Source: Piscinibacter sp. XHJ-5
GTDB lineage: Bacteria > Pseudomonadota > Gammaproteobacteria > Burkholderiales > Burkholderiaceae_C
DNA length: 64,000 bases
Reading direction: 5' to 3'
Assembly (NCBI RefSeq): GCF_029855045.1
Contig: NZ_CP123228.1
Span: 2,294,001-2,358,000, forward strand
The notes beneath the pieces were generated by a model. That model did not search any database. It saw nothing but the letters and a program-made list of their open reading frames with translations, and was not told where the DNA came from. A program made the translations under genes and the position numbers. Each line of letters starts with the position of its first letter. The first letter of the stretch is position 1. Below, piece by piece: positions 1-8,402 of the stretch.

Positions 1-1241
1 GCTACAGACTGCTCGAGACGACACGCCTGTTCGCCGCGGAGCGGCTCGCCGAGCATGGTGAGGGGCCGCAGGTGCAGCGACGCCACGGCGAGGCGATGGC
101 CGAGCGCGCCGATGAGCTGGAGCGCGACTATTGGTCCTTGGCCGATGGCCCGTGGCTGGCGCTCTACGCGCCGGACTATGACGATCTGCAGTCGGCGTTC
201 GCGTGGGCGTGCCGGCAGGTCGATCCCGATGTGGGGGCGGCAACACTGGAAGGCCTGTTCAAGCTGGATCACCTGCGCGCGAGCTTCGTGGCCATGATGC
301 CCTGGTTGCATGCTGCCATCGTGTTGTTGCCCCATGCGTCCCCGTTGGCGCGCGCCCGCATCGGTTTGCAGCTCGTGCACTCGTTCGTGGAGAAGATTCC
401 GGCCATCCCGAAGGATGCTGCGGCGCGGCAGGCACTCGACGACTGCCGCATGCTGAACAATCGGCGTCGGACCTATCAGGCGCTGCTTGCGCTCGCGACC
501 GTGAGAGCCATGGCCGGCTCGTTCGAGGCGGCCAACGAGGCCCTGGCCGAGGCCGTTGCCCTGCGGTTGCCGGATTGGCCACCGAGATTGCACTGGCTCG
601 CCGCCGAGCATTGCAAGGAGGTGGCGATGTATCGCGGCGACGCCGATGCCTACCGTGCCGCGTTGCGCGAGCAGCTCCCGCTCGCCGAGCAGGCCGGCTC
701 ACCTTGCCAGGCGGCGAACGTTCGCACCAACCTTGCCGACGCCGCGCTGATGGCCGGCGAGTTCGAAGAGTCGATCGCGCTCGGACGCGCGGCGGTTGCC
801 GAAACGCGTGCCTTGGGACTGCCGCAAATGAACGCCGTGGCGTTCCTCAATCTGTGTGCGGCGCTGGTCAGGCACGGTGACTTGGCGTCGGCGCGTGCCG
901 TTGCGCTGGATGCACTGCCGCACGTGTGGCGGCACCGGCTGTCCGGGTGGTTCCTGTGCCACCTCGCGCTGCTGGCAACCGGGCTCTCGCAACACCAAGA
1001 TGCGGCCCGCATGCTGGGCTACGTAAACGCTTGGTGCTCGGCGACCGGGTTGCAGATGCAGTCCAACGAACTGCATGCCGTGCAACTCGCGAGAGAGTCG
1101 ATCCGCAAGGCACTGGGTGCTTCGACGCTCTCCGCGCTGACATCGGCCGGCGCGCAACTGTCCGATACGCAGGCCTATTCGATGGCCGAGGCCATGTTGA
1201 GGCATGCGTCGCGCAAGCGCGTCGCGGCGCGGGAGGCATAG
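1..1241 (+). CDS. C-terminal part of a winged-helix/ATPase/TPR transcriptional regulator (5' end outside window)
   Basis: The reading frame is open from base 3 and begins in mid-protein with YRLLETTRLFAAERLAEHGE. This is the signature that joins the ATPase module to the TPR-like helical repeats in the regulator at 54123-56768, which has RYRLLETARAYALERLAEAGE-type sequence there. The remaining roughly 400 residues are alanine- and leucine-rich helical repeats, as expected for the TPR half. The DNA-binding winged helix and the Walker motifs must lie upstream of the window. By family, such proteins are cytoplasmic ATP-dependent transcription factors. The target genes are unknown. A call as a generic TPR protein is the alternative. 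Confidence 0.7.
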   Translation, partial: YRLLETTRLFAAERLAEHGEGPQVQRRHGEAMAERADELERDYWSLADGPWLALYAPDYDDLQSAFAWACRQVDPDVGAATLEGLFKLDHLRASFVAMMPWLHAAIVLLPHASPLARARIGLQLVHSFVEKIPAIPKDAAARQALDDCRMLNNRRRTYQALLALATVRAMAGSFEAANEALAEAVALRLPDWPPRLHWLAAEHCKEVAMYRGDADAYRAALREQLPLAEQAGSPCQAANVRTNLADAALMAGEFEESIALGRAAVAETRALGLPQMNAVAFLNLCAALVRHGDLASARAVALDALPHVWRHRLSGWFLCHLALLATGLSQHQDAARMLGYVNAWCSATGLQMQSNELHAVQLARESIRKALGASTLSALTSAGAQLSDTQAYSMAEAMLRHASRKRVAAREA

Positions 1242-1489
1242 CGTACGGGCCTTTCCGTCGCCTGCATGCCGAACAGGACGTCGCAGTCGCCGGTGATATC
1301 AAACTGACCCCGCAATGGAGTCGGGAGGGCGTGGCGCTGGACGCCGTTGCCCGGCCGGGGCGGGGCGCGCTCACTCCGCTTCACAACGTTTCAGTCCTGC
1401 CTGAGATCGCTTGATGACGGGATGGGTGCCCGGCCGCGACAGTGTGCCCGTCGCATCCCCGACGTCACCCTTCAACCCAGGAGTCTCCC

Positions 1490-1534
1490 ATGCACATCGA
1501 GTCTCTCGGCGCGCTTGGGATCGAGCGACCCTGA
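1490..1534 (+). other. possible 14-residue leader ORF with a perfect Shine-Dalgarno
   Basis: An AGGAG at 1479-1483 sits six bases before an ATG that opens a 14-codon frame, MHIESLGALGIERP, ending in TGA. It lies in the 338-base gap before the protease gene and ends about 45 bases upstream of it. It has no recognisable function. It may be a leader peptide, a relic, or chance. The rest of this gap holds no gene I can support. Confidence 0.25.
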
Positions 1535-1579
1535 CCGGCGCCGCACGAACTCCTTCTCATCCTCAATCGGGAAACTCAC

Positions 1580-3175
1580 ATGCAATGCGCGCTCATGCTT
1601 CGTCTTGCCACGGCATCGTTGGTCGCCGGGAGCGTCCTGCTGGCCAACGCCATGCCTGCTTCCGGCAGCCTGCCGTCGAAAGTCGACCTGACGGCCACTC
1701 AGACGCCGTTTCGCAACCAGGGTGCGCGTGACACGTGCACCGTCTTTGCGGCGGTTGCAGCCGTCGAGGCCGCATACATGCGCAAGTACGGGCTCTCCCT
1801 CGACCTGTCCGAGCAATACCTCAACCACGTCCAGAAGTCCTTCTGGCTCAACTTCAATCAACCGCTGCCTTTCGCCGAGATTCAACCGGAGACCAATGGC
1901 GGGGGCACCATCGGGTGGCAGTTCGCGGTGCTGGGCCGTTACGGCCTGCCTCCGGAAAGCAGCTTGCCGTACATCGGTGACGGGAGCTGGCAGAACCTTG
2001 CCGGCTGGACGAGCCCCAATGGCGTCTCGGTTCAAACCTTGCAGCGCGACCTCGATGACTTCATGCTCAGCTCGATGCCGCGCACCTACAGCACACCGTC
2101 TCCGATCGTCGCGACGGTGCTGCCGCTCGCTGCGCTCGCGAATGCCCGCTATCGGCCCACGAGCACGACGATGGCGAGCCCGGCCGATCTCGCAAATCTC
2201 GATTGGTTTCGCGCCCAGCTTTCGGCGAATCGCGAAGTTGCCTTCGTCGTGAAGCTCACCGGGCCGGATCCCTCCGAGGACGGCATATGGAACCCGGGGC
2301 CCACGTCCCTGGGGAAGGCGCACGGGATGCTCATGGTCGGATATGACGACGCGCAACGCGTGTTCCTCGTGAAGAACCAATGGGGCGGCCAGCAGTTCGA
2401 CCGGTTCAGCTACGACTGGGTGCTGCAGGGACTGGTCGACAACGCCGGCGTCGTGCTGGACGTTGCCGATCCCCATGCGCGGTTCGGAACGTTCGAGAAC
2501 CGGCAGCTCTTCCTGGGTCGCTGGAATCTCGACCACGACGGGTGGAGAGGAACGCTGGACATCTACAGGCTTCCGGGAGACGGGTCGGCTAGCGCGCCGG
2601 ATCGCCGTATCGGCACGTATTTCGGCCCGGACGGCGTGGCAAGGCGTGTGAACGGCGCGATGGATGGCAACAGGATCGACTTCTACATCGACTGGAATGT
2701 GCCCGACCAACCGGCGACCGTCCTGCAAGGCATGCACTTCACCGGCTTCATCTTGTCGAAGGACATCGAGGCGATTGCAGGTTCGATGCTCGACAACCGG
2801 GATGGAAGCACCTATGCGTTTACGGCGCTGAAGAGTCGCAGCCTCAAGGGCGTGCCGAGCAACGCGGTGTCGGCCTATCGGGGCACGTGGCAGCTCAGTG
2901 CAGACGGCATTGCAGGCACGCTCACACTGGACAAATTCAACACCTCGGGCGATGCGGTGCAAGGGACATTCTCGGATGGCATCGGGAACACATACAAGGC
3001 ATACGGCACGATCGGTCCCAATCCGCGCGCCTTCACGTTCACCATCGCAACGCCCACTCCCAAGACGCTATCGGGATATCTCAACGGACATGAACCGGCG
3101 GTCATGTCCGGAACATTCACCGCGGGCGGGCCGCCATTCGGTTTCTACGCTGTGCGCGTCGGGGATCCGCGATGA
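1580..3175 (+). CDS. secreted papain-like (C1 family) cysteine protease
   Basis: This 531-residue protein starts with a signal peptide (a hydrophobic stretch at residues 8-24 followed by a small-residue cleavage region). The mature N-terminal half carries the papain landmarks in order: QGARDTCTVFAA with catalytic Cys53, KAHGMLMVGYD with His248, and VKNQWGG with Asn266. The oxyanion-hole Gln is Q47. Residues after about 300 form a beta-rich region with repeated DGxxG-type turns and an unknown fold, possibly substrate or cell-surface binding. It is probably exported and hydrolyses peptides outside the cytoplasm. No inhibitory propeptide is obvious, since the catalytic domain starts almost directly after the signal peptide. 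The gene stands alone. Confidence 0.75.
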   Translation: MQCALMLRLATASLVAGSVLLANAMPASGSLPSKVDLTATQTPFRNQGARDTCTVFAAVAAVEAAYMRKYGLSLDLSEQYLNHVQKSFWLNFNQPLPFAEIQPETNGGGTIGWQFAVLGRYGLPPESSLPYIGDGSWQNLAGWTSPNGVSVQTLQRDLDDFMLSSMPRTYSTPSPIVATVLPLAALANARYRPTSTTMASPADLANLDWFRAQLSANREVAFVVKLTGPDPSEDGIWNPGPTSLGKAHGMLMVGYDDAQRVFLVKNQWGGQQFDRFSYDWVLQGLVDNAGVVLDVADPHARFGTFENRQLFLGRWNLDHDGWRGTLDIYRLPGDGSASAPDRRIGTYFGPDGVARRVNGAMDGNRIDFYIDWNVPDQPATVLQGMHFTGFILSKDIEAIAGSMLDNRDGSTYAFTALKSRSLKGVPSNAVSAYRGTWQLSADGIAGTLTLDKFNTSGDAVQGTFSDGIGNTYKAYGTIGPNPRAFTFTIATPTPKTLSGYLNGHEPAVMSGTFTAGGPPFGFYAVRVGDPR

Positions 3176-3229
3176 CGTGGAGCACGATGACCGACCGAAA
3201 GGCAGCCGCGAGCGACGTGGACTTGGCCG

Positions 3230-3985
3230 ATGGAGACCGTAGCAAGTCAACCGCACGGCGAATACGTTCTGGGCGAGATCGATGCCAATGTAGAGAATGC
3301 TCATGGACTTCCCCTTTCGGACCCGTTGACTCCATCTGCCGCCTTGAGCTCGCCTGACTTCCGTTTTGATCCGCTGACGCAGCAGCATCTGCCAATGCTT
3401 CGCGAGTGGCTTCTTCGTCCTCACGTCGCACAGTGGTGGGGCGATGCAGAGTCGATCGCGGAACTGCACTCCGACTACATCCTGGCTGCCGGTGAACCGA
3501 ACGCCACGCGCGCGTACATCGCCAAGCTTGGTGCCGAGCCAATCGGCTTCATCCAGTCTTACGTAGTCATGGGCTCTGGCGGCGGTTGGTGGGAAGACGA
3601 AACGGACCCCGGCGCCCGCGGGATCGACCAGTTCCTCTGTGAAGCGCGCCAGCTGAACCAGGGCATTGGGCGTCGAATGATCCGCGCCTTCGTCAGCCGC
3701 CTGTTCGGCGATGCAGGGGTTTCTGTCATTCAGACGGATCCTGACCCCACGAACCTGCGTGCCGTTCGGTGCTATGCGGCAGCGGGCTTTCGGGCCGTCA
3801 CGCCGGTCATCACACCAGACGGGCCGGCGCTGCTCATGCGGTGCACACGGCAGTCGCTCGCGCTGGCGGCAGAGAATGCGGCCTCACCTTTCGCTCCAGC
3901 GGACCTCCGCCAGCAAGGCCCGGATGCGCTGGGTCACCCGGCGAAATCCGTCAAGACCGCGTTGAAGCGCGGCGCATTGCGGTAG
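3230..3985 (+). CDS. aac(6'): AAC(6')-Ib/II-like aminoglycoside 6'-N-acetyltransferase (GNAT)
   Basis: Residues about 40-210 follow the AAC(6')-Ib family almost block by block: REWLLRPHVAQWWGD, YIAKLGAEPIGFIQSYV, GSGGGWWEDETDPGARGIDQ, QTDPDPTNLRAVRCYAAAGF and TPDGPALLM. The family transfers an acetyl group from acetyl-CoA to the 6'-amino group of aminoglycosides in the cytoplasm. Activity against a drug here is inference. The true start is uncertain: the first 30 codons read through the IS110 relic, and in-frame TTG codons at 3326 and 3344 lie nearer the family N-terminus. The last 40 or so codons run beyond the usual family end and overlap the convergent hydrolase gene by 52 bases. Both ends thus look like junctions, which suggests acquisition of the gene. 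Confidence 0.75.
   Translation: METVASQPHGEYVLGEIDANVENAHGLPLSDPLTPSAALSSPDFRFDPLTQQHLPMLREWLLRPHVAQWWGDAESIAELHSDYILAAGEPNATRAYIAKLGAEPIGFIQSYVVMGSGGGWWEDETDPGARGIDQFLCEARQLNQGIGRRMIRAFVSRLFGDAGVSVIQTDPDPTNLRAVRCYAAAGFRAVTPVITPDGPALLMRCTRQSLALAAENAASPFAPADLRQQGPDALGHPAKSVKTALKRGALR
3254..3304 (-). mobile_element. remnant of an IS110-family transposase 5' end
   Basis: On the minus strand an ATG at 3304, preceded by an AAAGGGGAAG ribosome-binding site, opens with MSILYIGIDLAQNVFAV. This is the characteristic N-terminus of IS110-type DEDD transposases, including the first catalytic Asp in GIDL. Similarity stops after about 17 codons and the frame runs into unrelated sequence, so the element is a truncated relic. 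IS110 elements lack long terminal inverted repeats, so the other boundary cannot be set by eye. It overlaps the 5' end of the acetyltransferase frame on the other strand. Confidence 0.6.
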
Positions 3986-4986
3986 TGATACAGGTGGCCT
4001 TCGAGTGCGATCGCGCTGTAGGCAAGCCCGGTCGCATCCCAGTAAGGCCTGACGAGGTTCGGTTGCAGGACGGAGTCGCCTTGCGGCGCGACGACGAGGA
4101 CACGCGCCTTCTCACTGGCGCTGAGTGCCGCCAGGGCTGGACGGTGATCGAATGCGCGACCCACGATGTCGAGCCGCACGTTGGCCGGAGTGAACAGGTT
4201 GAAGCCCGCAATGCCTTGAACTTCGGCGGTCGTGGCCGGCGCGCGCGTCGAACCGTCGGCAAGGCACAGTTCGACGAAGGCGCACAGGCCCGCCGCGATC
4301 TCCCCGCTCGTGTTCCGGTGTCCCGTCAGCGGGTTCATCGCCGTGGTGCCGAGCAGCGCTTGAAGCGTCGCGCCGCTGAACACCGTATCGGCCCCACCAT
4401 CCGTCGTGCCCGGCGGTAGCAGCACGGGCGATGTGGCCAGCAGCATCGCCTTGCCGACGGCACCCAGCCCCTTGTTCGTAGCGATGTAGTCGGCAACGAC
4501 CACGCCGCCGTACGACCAGCCGACGACGAGCGGCGACTGCAGACCCAGGCCCGAGATCACGGCTGCCAGATCGCCAGCCCACAACGCCGAGGTGCTGGCC
4601 GTGTTGCCGTCGTTGAATTTCGCGTCGGCCAGCAGCGCCATCGGCTTGCCCTGGCTGTCGAGCGCGACGTTCGAGCCCTCGGACTCTCCGTGCCCGCGCA
4701 GGTCGAAGGCGATCAGGCGGTACTTCGCCCGCAAGCCATCGTCGCTCAGCTGGGCAATCCACGACAGCCAGGACTGCGAGATGCCATGCACGAACACGAT
4801 GGCTGGGCCCGAGGCATTCCCCGCCTCGACCACGTTCAGACGAATACCGTCGGCCGTGGTCACGTTGCGCTGAATGAGCATGCGAGTGTCTCCGTTGGTC
4901 GAGTCGCCAGTCGCACCGCCACACGCGCCCAGCGCAGCAAGAAGGCCTGCGCTCAAGCTGAGCTGGAGATAATGTCTGCGGTTCAT
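3934..4986 (-). CDS. alpha/beta hydrolase lipoprotein
   Basis: The 350-residue product starts MNRRHYLQLSLSAGLLAALGAC, a signal peptide with lipobox LGAC, so it is probably anchored to an outer or inner membrane leaflet. The hydrolase fold shows the oxyanion loop FVHGISQSW, the nucleophile elbow GWSYGG with Ser158, a late acid in APQGDSVLQP, and the histidine in LEGHLYH. The substrate is not evident; the family includes esterases and haloperoxidase-like enzymes. It is transcribed divergently from the LuxR-type regulator at 5087 with about 100 bases between the starts, which suggests that regulator as its controller. An upstream extension of the frame is rejected because the lipoprotein signal fixes the start. 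Confidence 0.75.
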   Translation of the reverse strand: MNRRHYLQLSLSAGLLAALGACGGATGDSTNGDTRMLIQRNVTTADGIRLNVVEAGNASGPAIVFVHGISQSWLSWIAQLSDDGLRAKYRLIAFDLRGHGESEGSNVALDSQGKPMALLADAKFNDGNTASTSALWAGDLAAVISGLGLQSPLVVGWSYGGVVVADYIATNKGLGAVGKAMLLATSPVLLPPGTTDGGADTVFSGATLQALLGTTAMNPLTGHRNTSGEIAAGLCAFVELCLADGSTRAPATTAEVQGIAGFNLFTPANVRLDIVGRAFDHRPALAALSASEKARVLVVAPQGDSVLQPNLVRPYWDATGLAYSAIALEGHLYHYRNAPRFNAVLTDFAG

Positions 4987-5086
4987 GCGGGGCAGTCTAG
5001 GGAGCCCGCGCCGTGCGCACTGTCCCTGAAATCTGGGATGCCGCGCACGCGCCGCGGATGTCAGGCTGGGTCGGAGGGGGTTCTCC

Positions 5087-6118
5087 ATGTCATATGCGCT
5101 GACGGCCAACGAATCGCGTCGCCTCATGCGACTGGCTGCGCAACTGTCGCGGCCATCGCCCTGCGGCCTGCTTGCCGATCCGGTGGTTGCCGAGGACATG
5201 CTGCAGTTGTTCAACGCAGACTTCATTGGCAGCACGCGCTGGAATCCCGAGGCCTCTTCCTTCGAGGCGGCGCACTGCGTCGGCCGCGACCCCGGGATGG
5301 CCGACCAGTACGTACGCCACTTCCAGTTCATCGATCCGATCTCGCCGAGATTGCGCCGACGGCGCGGCGCGAGCCATATCTACGCCGCGATGCGGCGCGA
5401 CGAACTTCATCGCACGGCGTACTTCAACGAATTCCTCAAGCCCTATCGCACCGTCGAGGGCATCGACCTGTACGTGTACCGTGGCCATCGCAACGTCGGC
5501 GATGTGCGCGTGTGGCGCGCCGCAGGGCGCACGCCACTGGGCGAGCGGGAGATCACGCTGCTGAACCTGCTTCGACCCTATCTGCTCAACGCGATGATCA
5601 CGCCGCGCAGCACCGCGCCCCCGTCGGTCGATGCCGTGATGCATTCGCTACAGCAGCATCGCTGGCCGTGCTTCCTGCTGGACGGCGACGCAAAGTCCGA
5701 GGCAAATGACGCAGCGAGGCGCTTGCTGCGCAGCCTGTCGCCGCCGCAGCAAGAGGCCTTGCAGCATTGCCTGAGAACAGTCGCCAGCAGCTCGCTACCC
5801 CTGCGCTGGTGCGACTTCACTTTGTGCGTCCTGCGCCTCGCCGACACGCGCACAGCGCTGGTTCAGCTCGTGCCCATGGAGTCGGCTCACCCGTCGCAAG
5901 CAGTCCGCAGCGAGCGCTTCGGCCTGACGCCGCGTGAAGCACAGATCTGCGAGTTGCTGGTCAAAGGCATGACAGATCAGGAGATTGGCCGACTCCTGCG
6001 CCTCGGTTACTGGACGGTGCGCACGCACCTGCAGCATGTATTTGCGAAGCTTGAGGTCAGCAACCGGGTCGAACTGACACATCGATTGCTGGCGGAGGGA
6101 CGAGAACACAACCGGTAG
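5087..6118 (+). CDS. LuxR-family transcriptional regulator
   Basis: The last 70 residues of this 343-residue protein are a LuxR/GerE helix-turn-helix: FGLTPREAQICELLVKG, then DQEIGRLLRLGYWTVRTHL and a C-terminal helix. The preceding 270 residues have no motif I can name; they are not a receiver domain and show no clear autoinducer-binding pattern. Such proteins usually sense a ligand with the N-terminal domain. The gene is divergent from the lipoprotein hydrolase at 3934-4986, its most likely target. Confidence 0.7.
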   Translation: MSYALTANESRRLMRLAAQLSRPSPCGLLADPVVAEDMLQLFNADFIGSTRWNPEASSFEAAHCVGRDPGMADQYVRHFQFIDPISPRLRRRRGASHIYAAMRRDELHRTAYFNEFLKPYRTVEGIDLYVYRGHRNVGDVRVWRAAGRTPLGEREITLLNLLRPYLLNAMITPRSTAPPSVDAVMHSLQQHRWPCFLLDGDAKSEANDAARRLLRSLSPPQQEALQHCLRTVASSSLPLRWCDFTLCVLRLADTRTALVQLVPMESAHPSQAVRSERFGLTPREAQICELLVKGMTDQEIGRLLRLGYWTVRTHLQHVFAKLEVSNRVELTHRLLAEGREHNR

Positions 6119-6189
6119 TCGCAAGCCCATGCAGGAGTCGCTTCGTCAAGAACCTCGATGCGACCCTGGAGCGCCAGCTCGGTTGCCCG

Positions 6190-7578
6190 TCAGCCTGACG
6201 CGCGCCGTGCCGACCGGGTGTTCCAACCCTGCTTGAGCGCGCGAAGGACGGCTGCGAGGACGGAGCTCGACGCAACGGTCCCGACCATCTTTGCGACGGC
6301 CCAGGCAGCCCCCGCGGGCGTGGGTCGGCGACCCCTTCTCAGAGGACTCGGCGCATGGGCGTTCGCGAATGTCCGGCGGAGCGGGGGTGTGACCTCCTTG
6401 TGCTGCACAGGTCGGCGCCCGAGCGCCGCCTGCACGGGATGCCTTCGCTGCCAGCTGCGGAGGGCGACTCGCTTCTGCATGACCCCGGTGGCAATCGCGG
6501 CACCTGCTCCCAGCAACGCGGACACACCGATCGCACGCAGAAGATTTCGCTGGACCAGGCCCGCCAGTCCCTGGGCCTCCGGTTCGTCGACGCGCACGGG
6601 CGCACGGGCGAGTGGGCGTGCCGGCGAGCCAAGGTCAGCTGCCGCCAGACCGGCAGATGCGATCTGCGAGCTCGCCGGCTCGGCGGCGGTCGGTACGGCG
6701 GACGATGCCGCCTCCTGCACGGCAGGCTTCTCGCGCCTCGAGCCCAGCGAATGCGCATACACCCAAGTGAATTCGGCGCCCAACAGGAAGATCTGCGCGG
6801 AGTAGTAGACCCAGAGCAGCAGCACGGCCAGCGAACCTGCCGCGCCGAAGCCCGACGCGACGCTGCTCTTGCCGATATAGAGGCCGATCACGAACTTGCC
6901 CACTGTGAACAGCAGGGCGGTCACACCGGCACCCGTCCACACGTCGCGCCACTCGATGCGCACGTGCGGCATGAAGCGATAGATGAACGCGAACATCGCG
7001 GTCACGAGTCCGAAGCTCAACAGGAAGTTGACGACCTGCGCGAGCGTCTCCCAGCCGCCGAACATGGGTCCCCACCAGTCGCCCAACGCCGAGATTGCCG
7101 CGGTGACCACCAGCGACACCAGCAGCAGGAATCCGATGGCGAGGATCATGCCGAACGAGAGAATGCGCGAGCGCACCCAGCCCCAAAGGCCGGACGGCTT
7201 GGCGCGTGCGGGCGCCTTCCACACGCGGTCGAGGTCGTCCTGCAACTCGGCAAAGACGGTGGTAGCGCCTACGAGCAGGAGCAGCAGGCCAGTCACCGTC
7301 GCGAGAATCCCCTCCTTGGGTTCGGAAACGCTCTTGAGCATTTCCTGCACGATCTCGGCGCCGTTATTGCCGAGCAGCCCCTGCAACTGGCCGACGATGG
7401 CTCCTTGTGCCGCCTCCCGCCCGAATACCAATCCTGCAACGGCGATGACGATCAACAGCAGCGGCGCCAACGAGAACACGGAGTAGTACGACAGTGCCGC
7501 GCCCATGCTGGCGGCCCGGTCCTCCACCCAGGCGTTGGCTGCCTCCTTCACCAACGAAACGAGTTTGCTGACATTCAT
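6190..7578 (-). CDS. YihY/BrkB (UPF0761) family inner-membrane protein with a long C-terminal tail
   Basis: Residues 1-290 match the YihY/BrkB family: an N-terminal amphipathic helix, the ASMGAALSYYSVFSLAP segment, then about six hydrophobic helices, with conserved ELQDDLDRVWKAP after the third and LGAEFTWVYA after the last. The family is an inner-membrane protein group of uncertain function; some members were once called ribonuclease BN in error or linked to serum resistance. Residues 300-462 form an alanine- and arginine-rich, low-complexity tail with one further hydrophobic segment, unlike typical 300-residue members. The gene stands alone on this strand. Confidence 0.8.
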   Translation of the reverse strand: MNVSKLVSLVKEAANAWVEDRAASMGAALSYYSVFSLAPLLLIVIAVAGLVFGREAAQGAIVGQLQGLLGNNGAEIVQEMLKSVSEPKEGILATVTGLLLLLVGATTVFAELQDDLDRVWKAPARAKPSGLWGWVRSRILSFGMILAIGFLLLVSLVVTAAISALGDWWGPMFGGWETLAQVVNFLLSFGLVTAMFAFIYRFMPHVRIEWRDVWTGAGVTALLFTVGKFVIGLYIGKSSVASGFGAAGSLAVLLLWVYYSAQIFLLGAEFTWVYAHSLGSRREKPAVQEAASSAVPTAAEPASSQIASAGLAAADLGSPARPLARAPVRVDEPEAQGLAGLVQRNLLRAIGVSALLGAGAAIATGVMQKRVALRSWQRRHPVQAALGRRPVQHKEVTPPLRRTFANAHAPSPLRRGRRPTPAGAAWAVAKMVGTVASSSVLAAVLRALKQGWNTRSARRASG

Positions 7579-7790
7579 GGCCGCCTCCGAAGCCGGAACT
7601 CCTGACGCGGCTTCGGCAAGTGGTGTGCCTCGGGTTTCGCGAGGAAGGCGCGGCCAATGGGATCTTCCAACTTCGTCTGAAGAGTCGGGACTCGAATAGG
7701 CGGACTCCTATGCGGCGGCGGCGCGCTGTCCGCTCGCGCGCCGGGGCGAGTGGTCGGACCATGTTCCGTGCTCAACCTCGAAGGAACATC

Positions 7791-7985
7791 ATGTCCAAGT
7801 CAGGCCAGAAGCCAAGCAAAGCAGACGTCGGTGGACAAGGCGCAGGGCAATCCAAACCGAGCGAAGCCGCGTCAGCAGCCGCCGGACCGCAGACCCGGCC
7901 GAAGGGCCAGAAGGTCAGTCTGGAACGCGGCAAAGCCACACACAAGAAGAATCCGGGCAAGAGGGCGAAAGCAGGCGGTTCCTGA
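7791..7985 (+). CDS. small lysine-rich basic protein
   Basis: This 64-residue frame starts MSKSGQKPSKADVGGQGAG and ends in KKNPGKRAKAGGS. A GAAGGAA ribosome-binding site lies at the right distance before the ATG. The product is disordered in character, with lysine and glycine throughout and no hydrophobic core, so nucleic-acid binding is possible but unproved. The reading frame extends upstream to 7620, but that part has no ribosome-binding site and looks non-coding. Confidence 0.45.
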   Translation: MSKSGQKPSKADVGGQGAGQSKPSEAASAAAGPQTRPKGQKVSLERGKATHKKNPGKRAKAGGS

Positions 7986-8117
7986 CCGTTGACGATTCGA
8001 CCTCGGGCGGTATTGGCACAGGCAATTCAGCTGCCACGCGTGCGCGCAGGAGGCGTTGGGAGTGTGAATTGCTCAGCGTCGGCTGCGCTGCCAAACATTT
8101 TCATGGCGCTTGCTTGC

Positions 8118-8348
8118 ATGACCGCTCAATCACGGACCGACTGGATCAACCGCTTCGTTGCACGAATGACGCAGCTCGGCATGGCCTGCGACGAAGCGCT
8201 GGTCGCTGCCAAGGCCGCCGACGTGTGGGAGCTCCATGGCCACGCCGATCCCGTGGTGGTTGCAGATGCCGAATGGCCGGCCGGCCTGGCTCATGTCGAC
8301 CCGCAAATGCGCGCTAGACAGAGCATTGCGATGGGTGTCACGCCATAG
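8118..8348 (+). CDS. small hypothetical protein
   Basis: The 76-residue frame starts MTAQSRTDWINRFVARMTQL and continues with a helical, acidic segment ending near MGVTP. Short proteins of this style (an opening TDWI-x-RF helix followed by an Asp/Glu-rich helix) are common in Burkholderiales, but I cannot name a family. An ATG at 8103 would add five residues. No strong ribosome-binding site is seen. Confidence 0.35.
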   Translation: MTAQSRTDWINRFVARMTQLGMACDEALVAAKAADVWELHGHADPVVVADAEWPAGLAHVDPQMRARQSIAMGVTP

Positions 8349-8402
8349 GCAGCGTACCCGTCTGCGGCAGAGGCGGCCAGGTCGCGCATTCGCTGCTGGA
8401 GC

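Noticed and set aside
1293..1312. A stretch like the end of an insertion sequence (GATATCAAACTGACCCC) in the gap before the protease gene.
   Set aside because: Only about 17 bases look familiar, no transposase fragment adjoins, and no repeated copy was seen in the window.
3860..3985. A possible integron attC recombination site behind the acetyltransferase gene.
   Set aside because: AAC(6') genes are often cassettes, so I looked for GTTRRRY-type core sites in inverted pairs. None is present.
6355..7605. A 416-codon frame on the plus strand opposite the BrkB-like gene.
   Set aside because: It is the reverse image of a clear membrane protein, is rich in Gln, His and Arg and lacks any motif.
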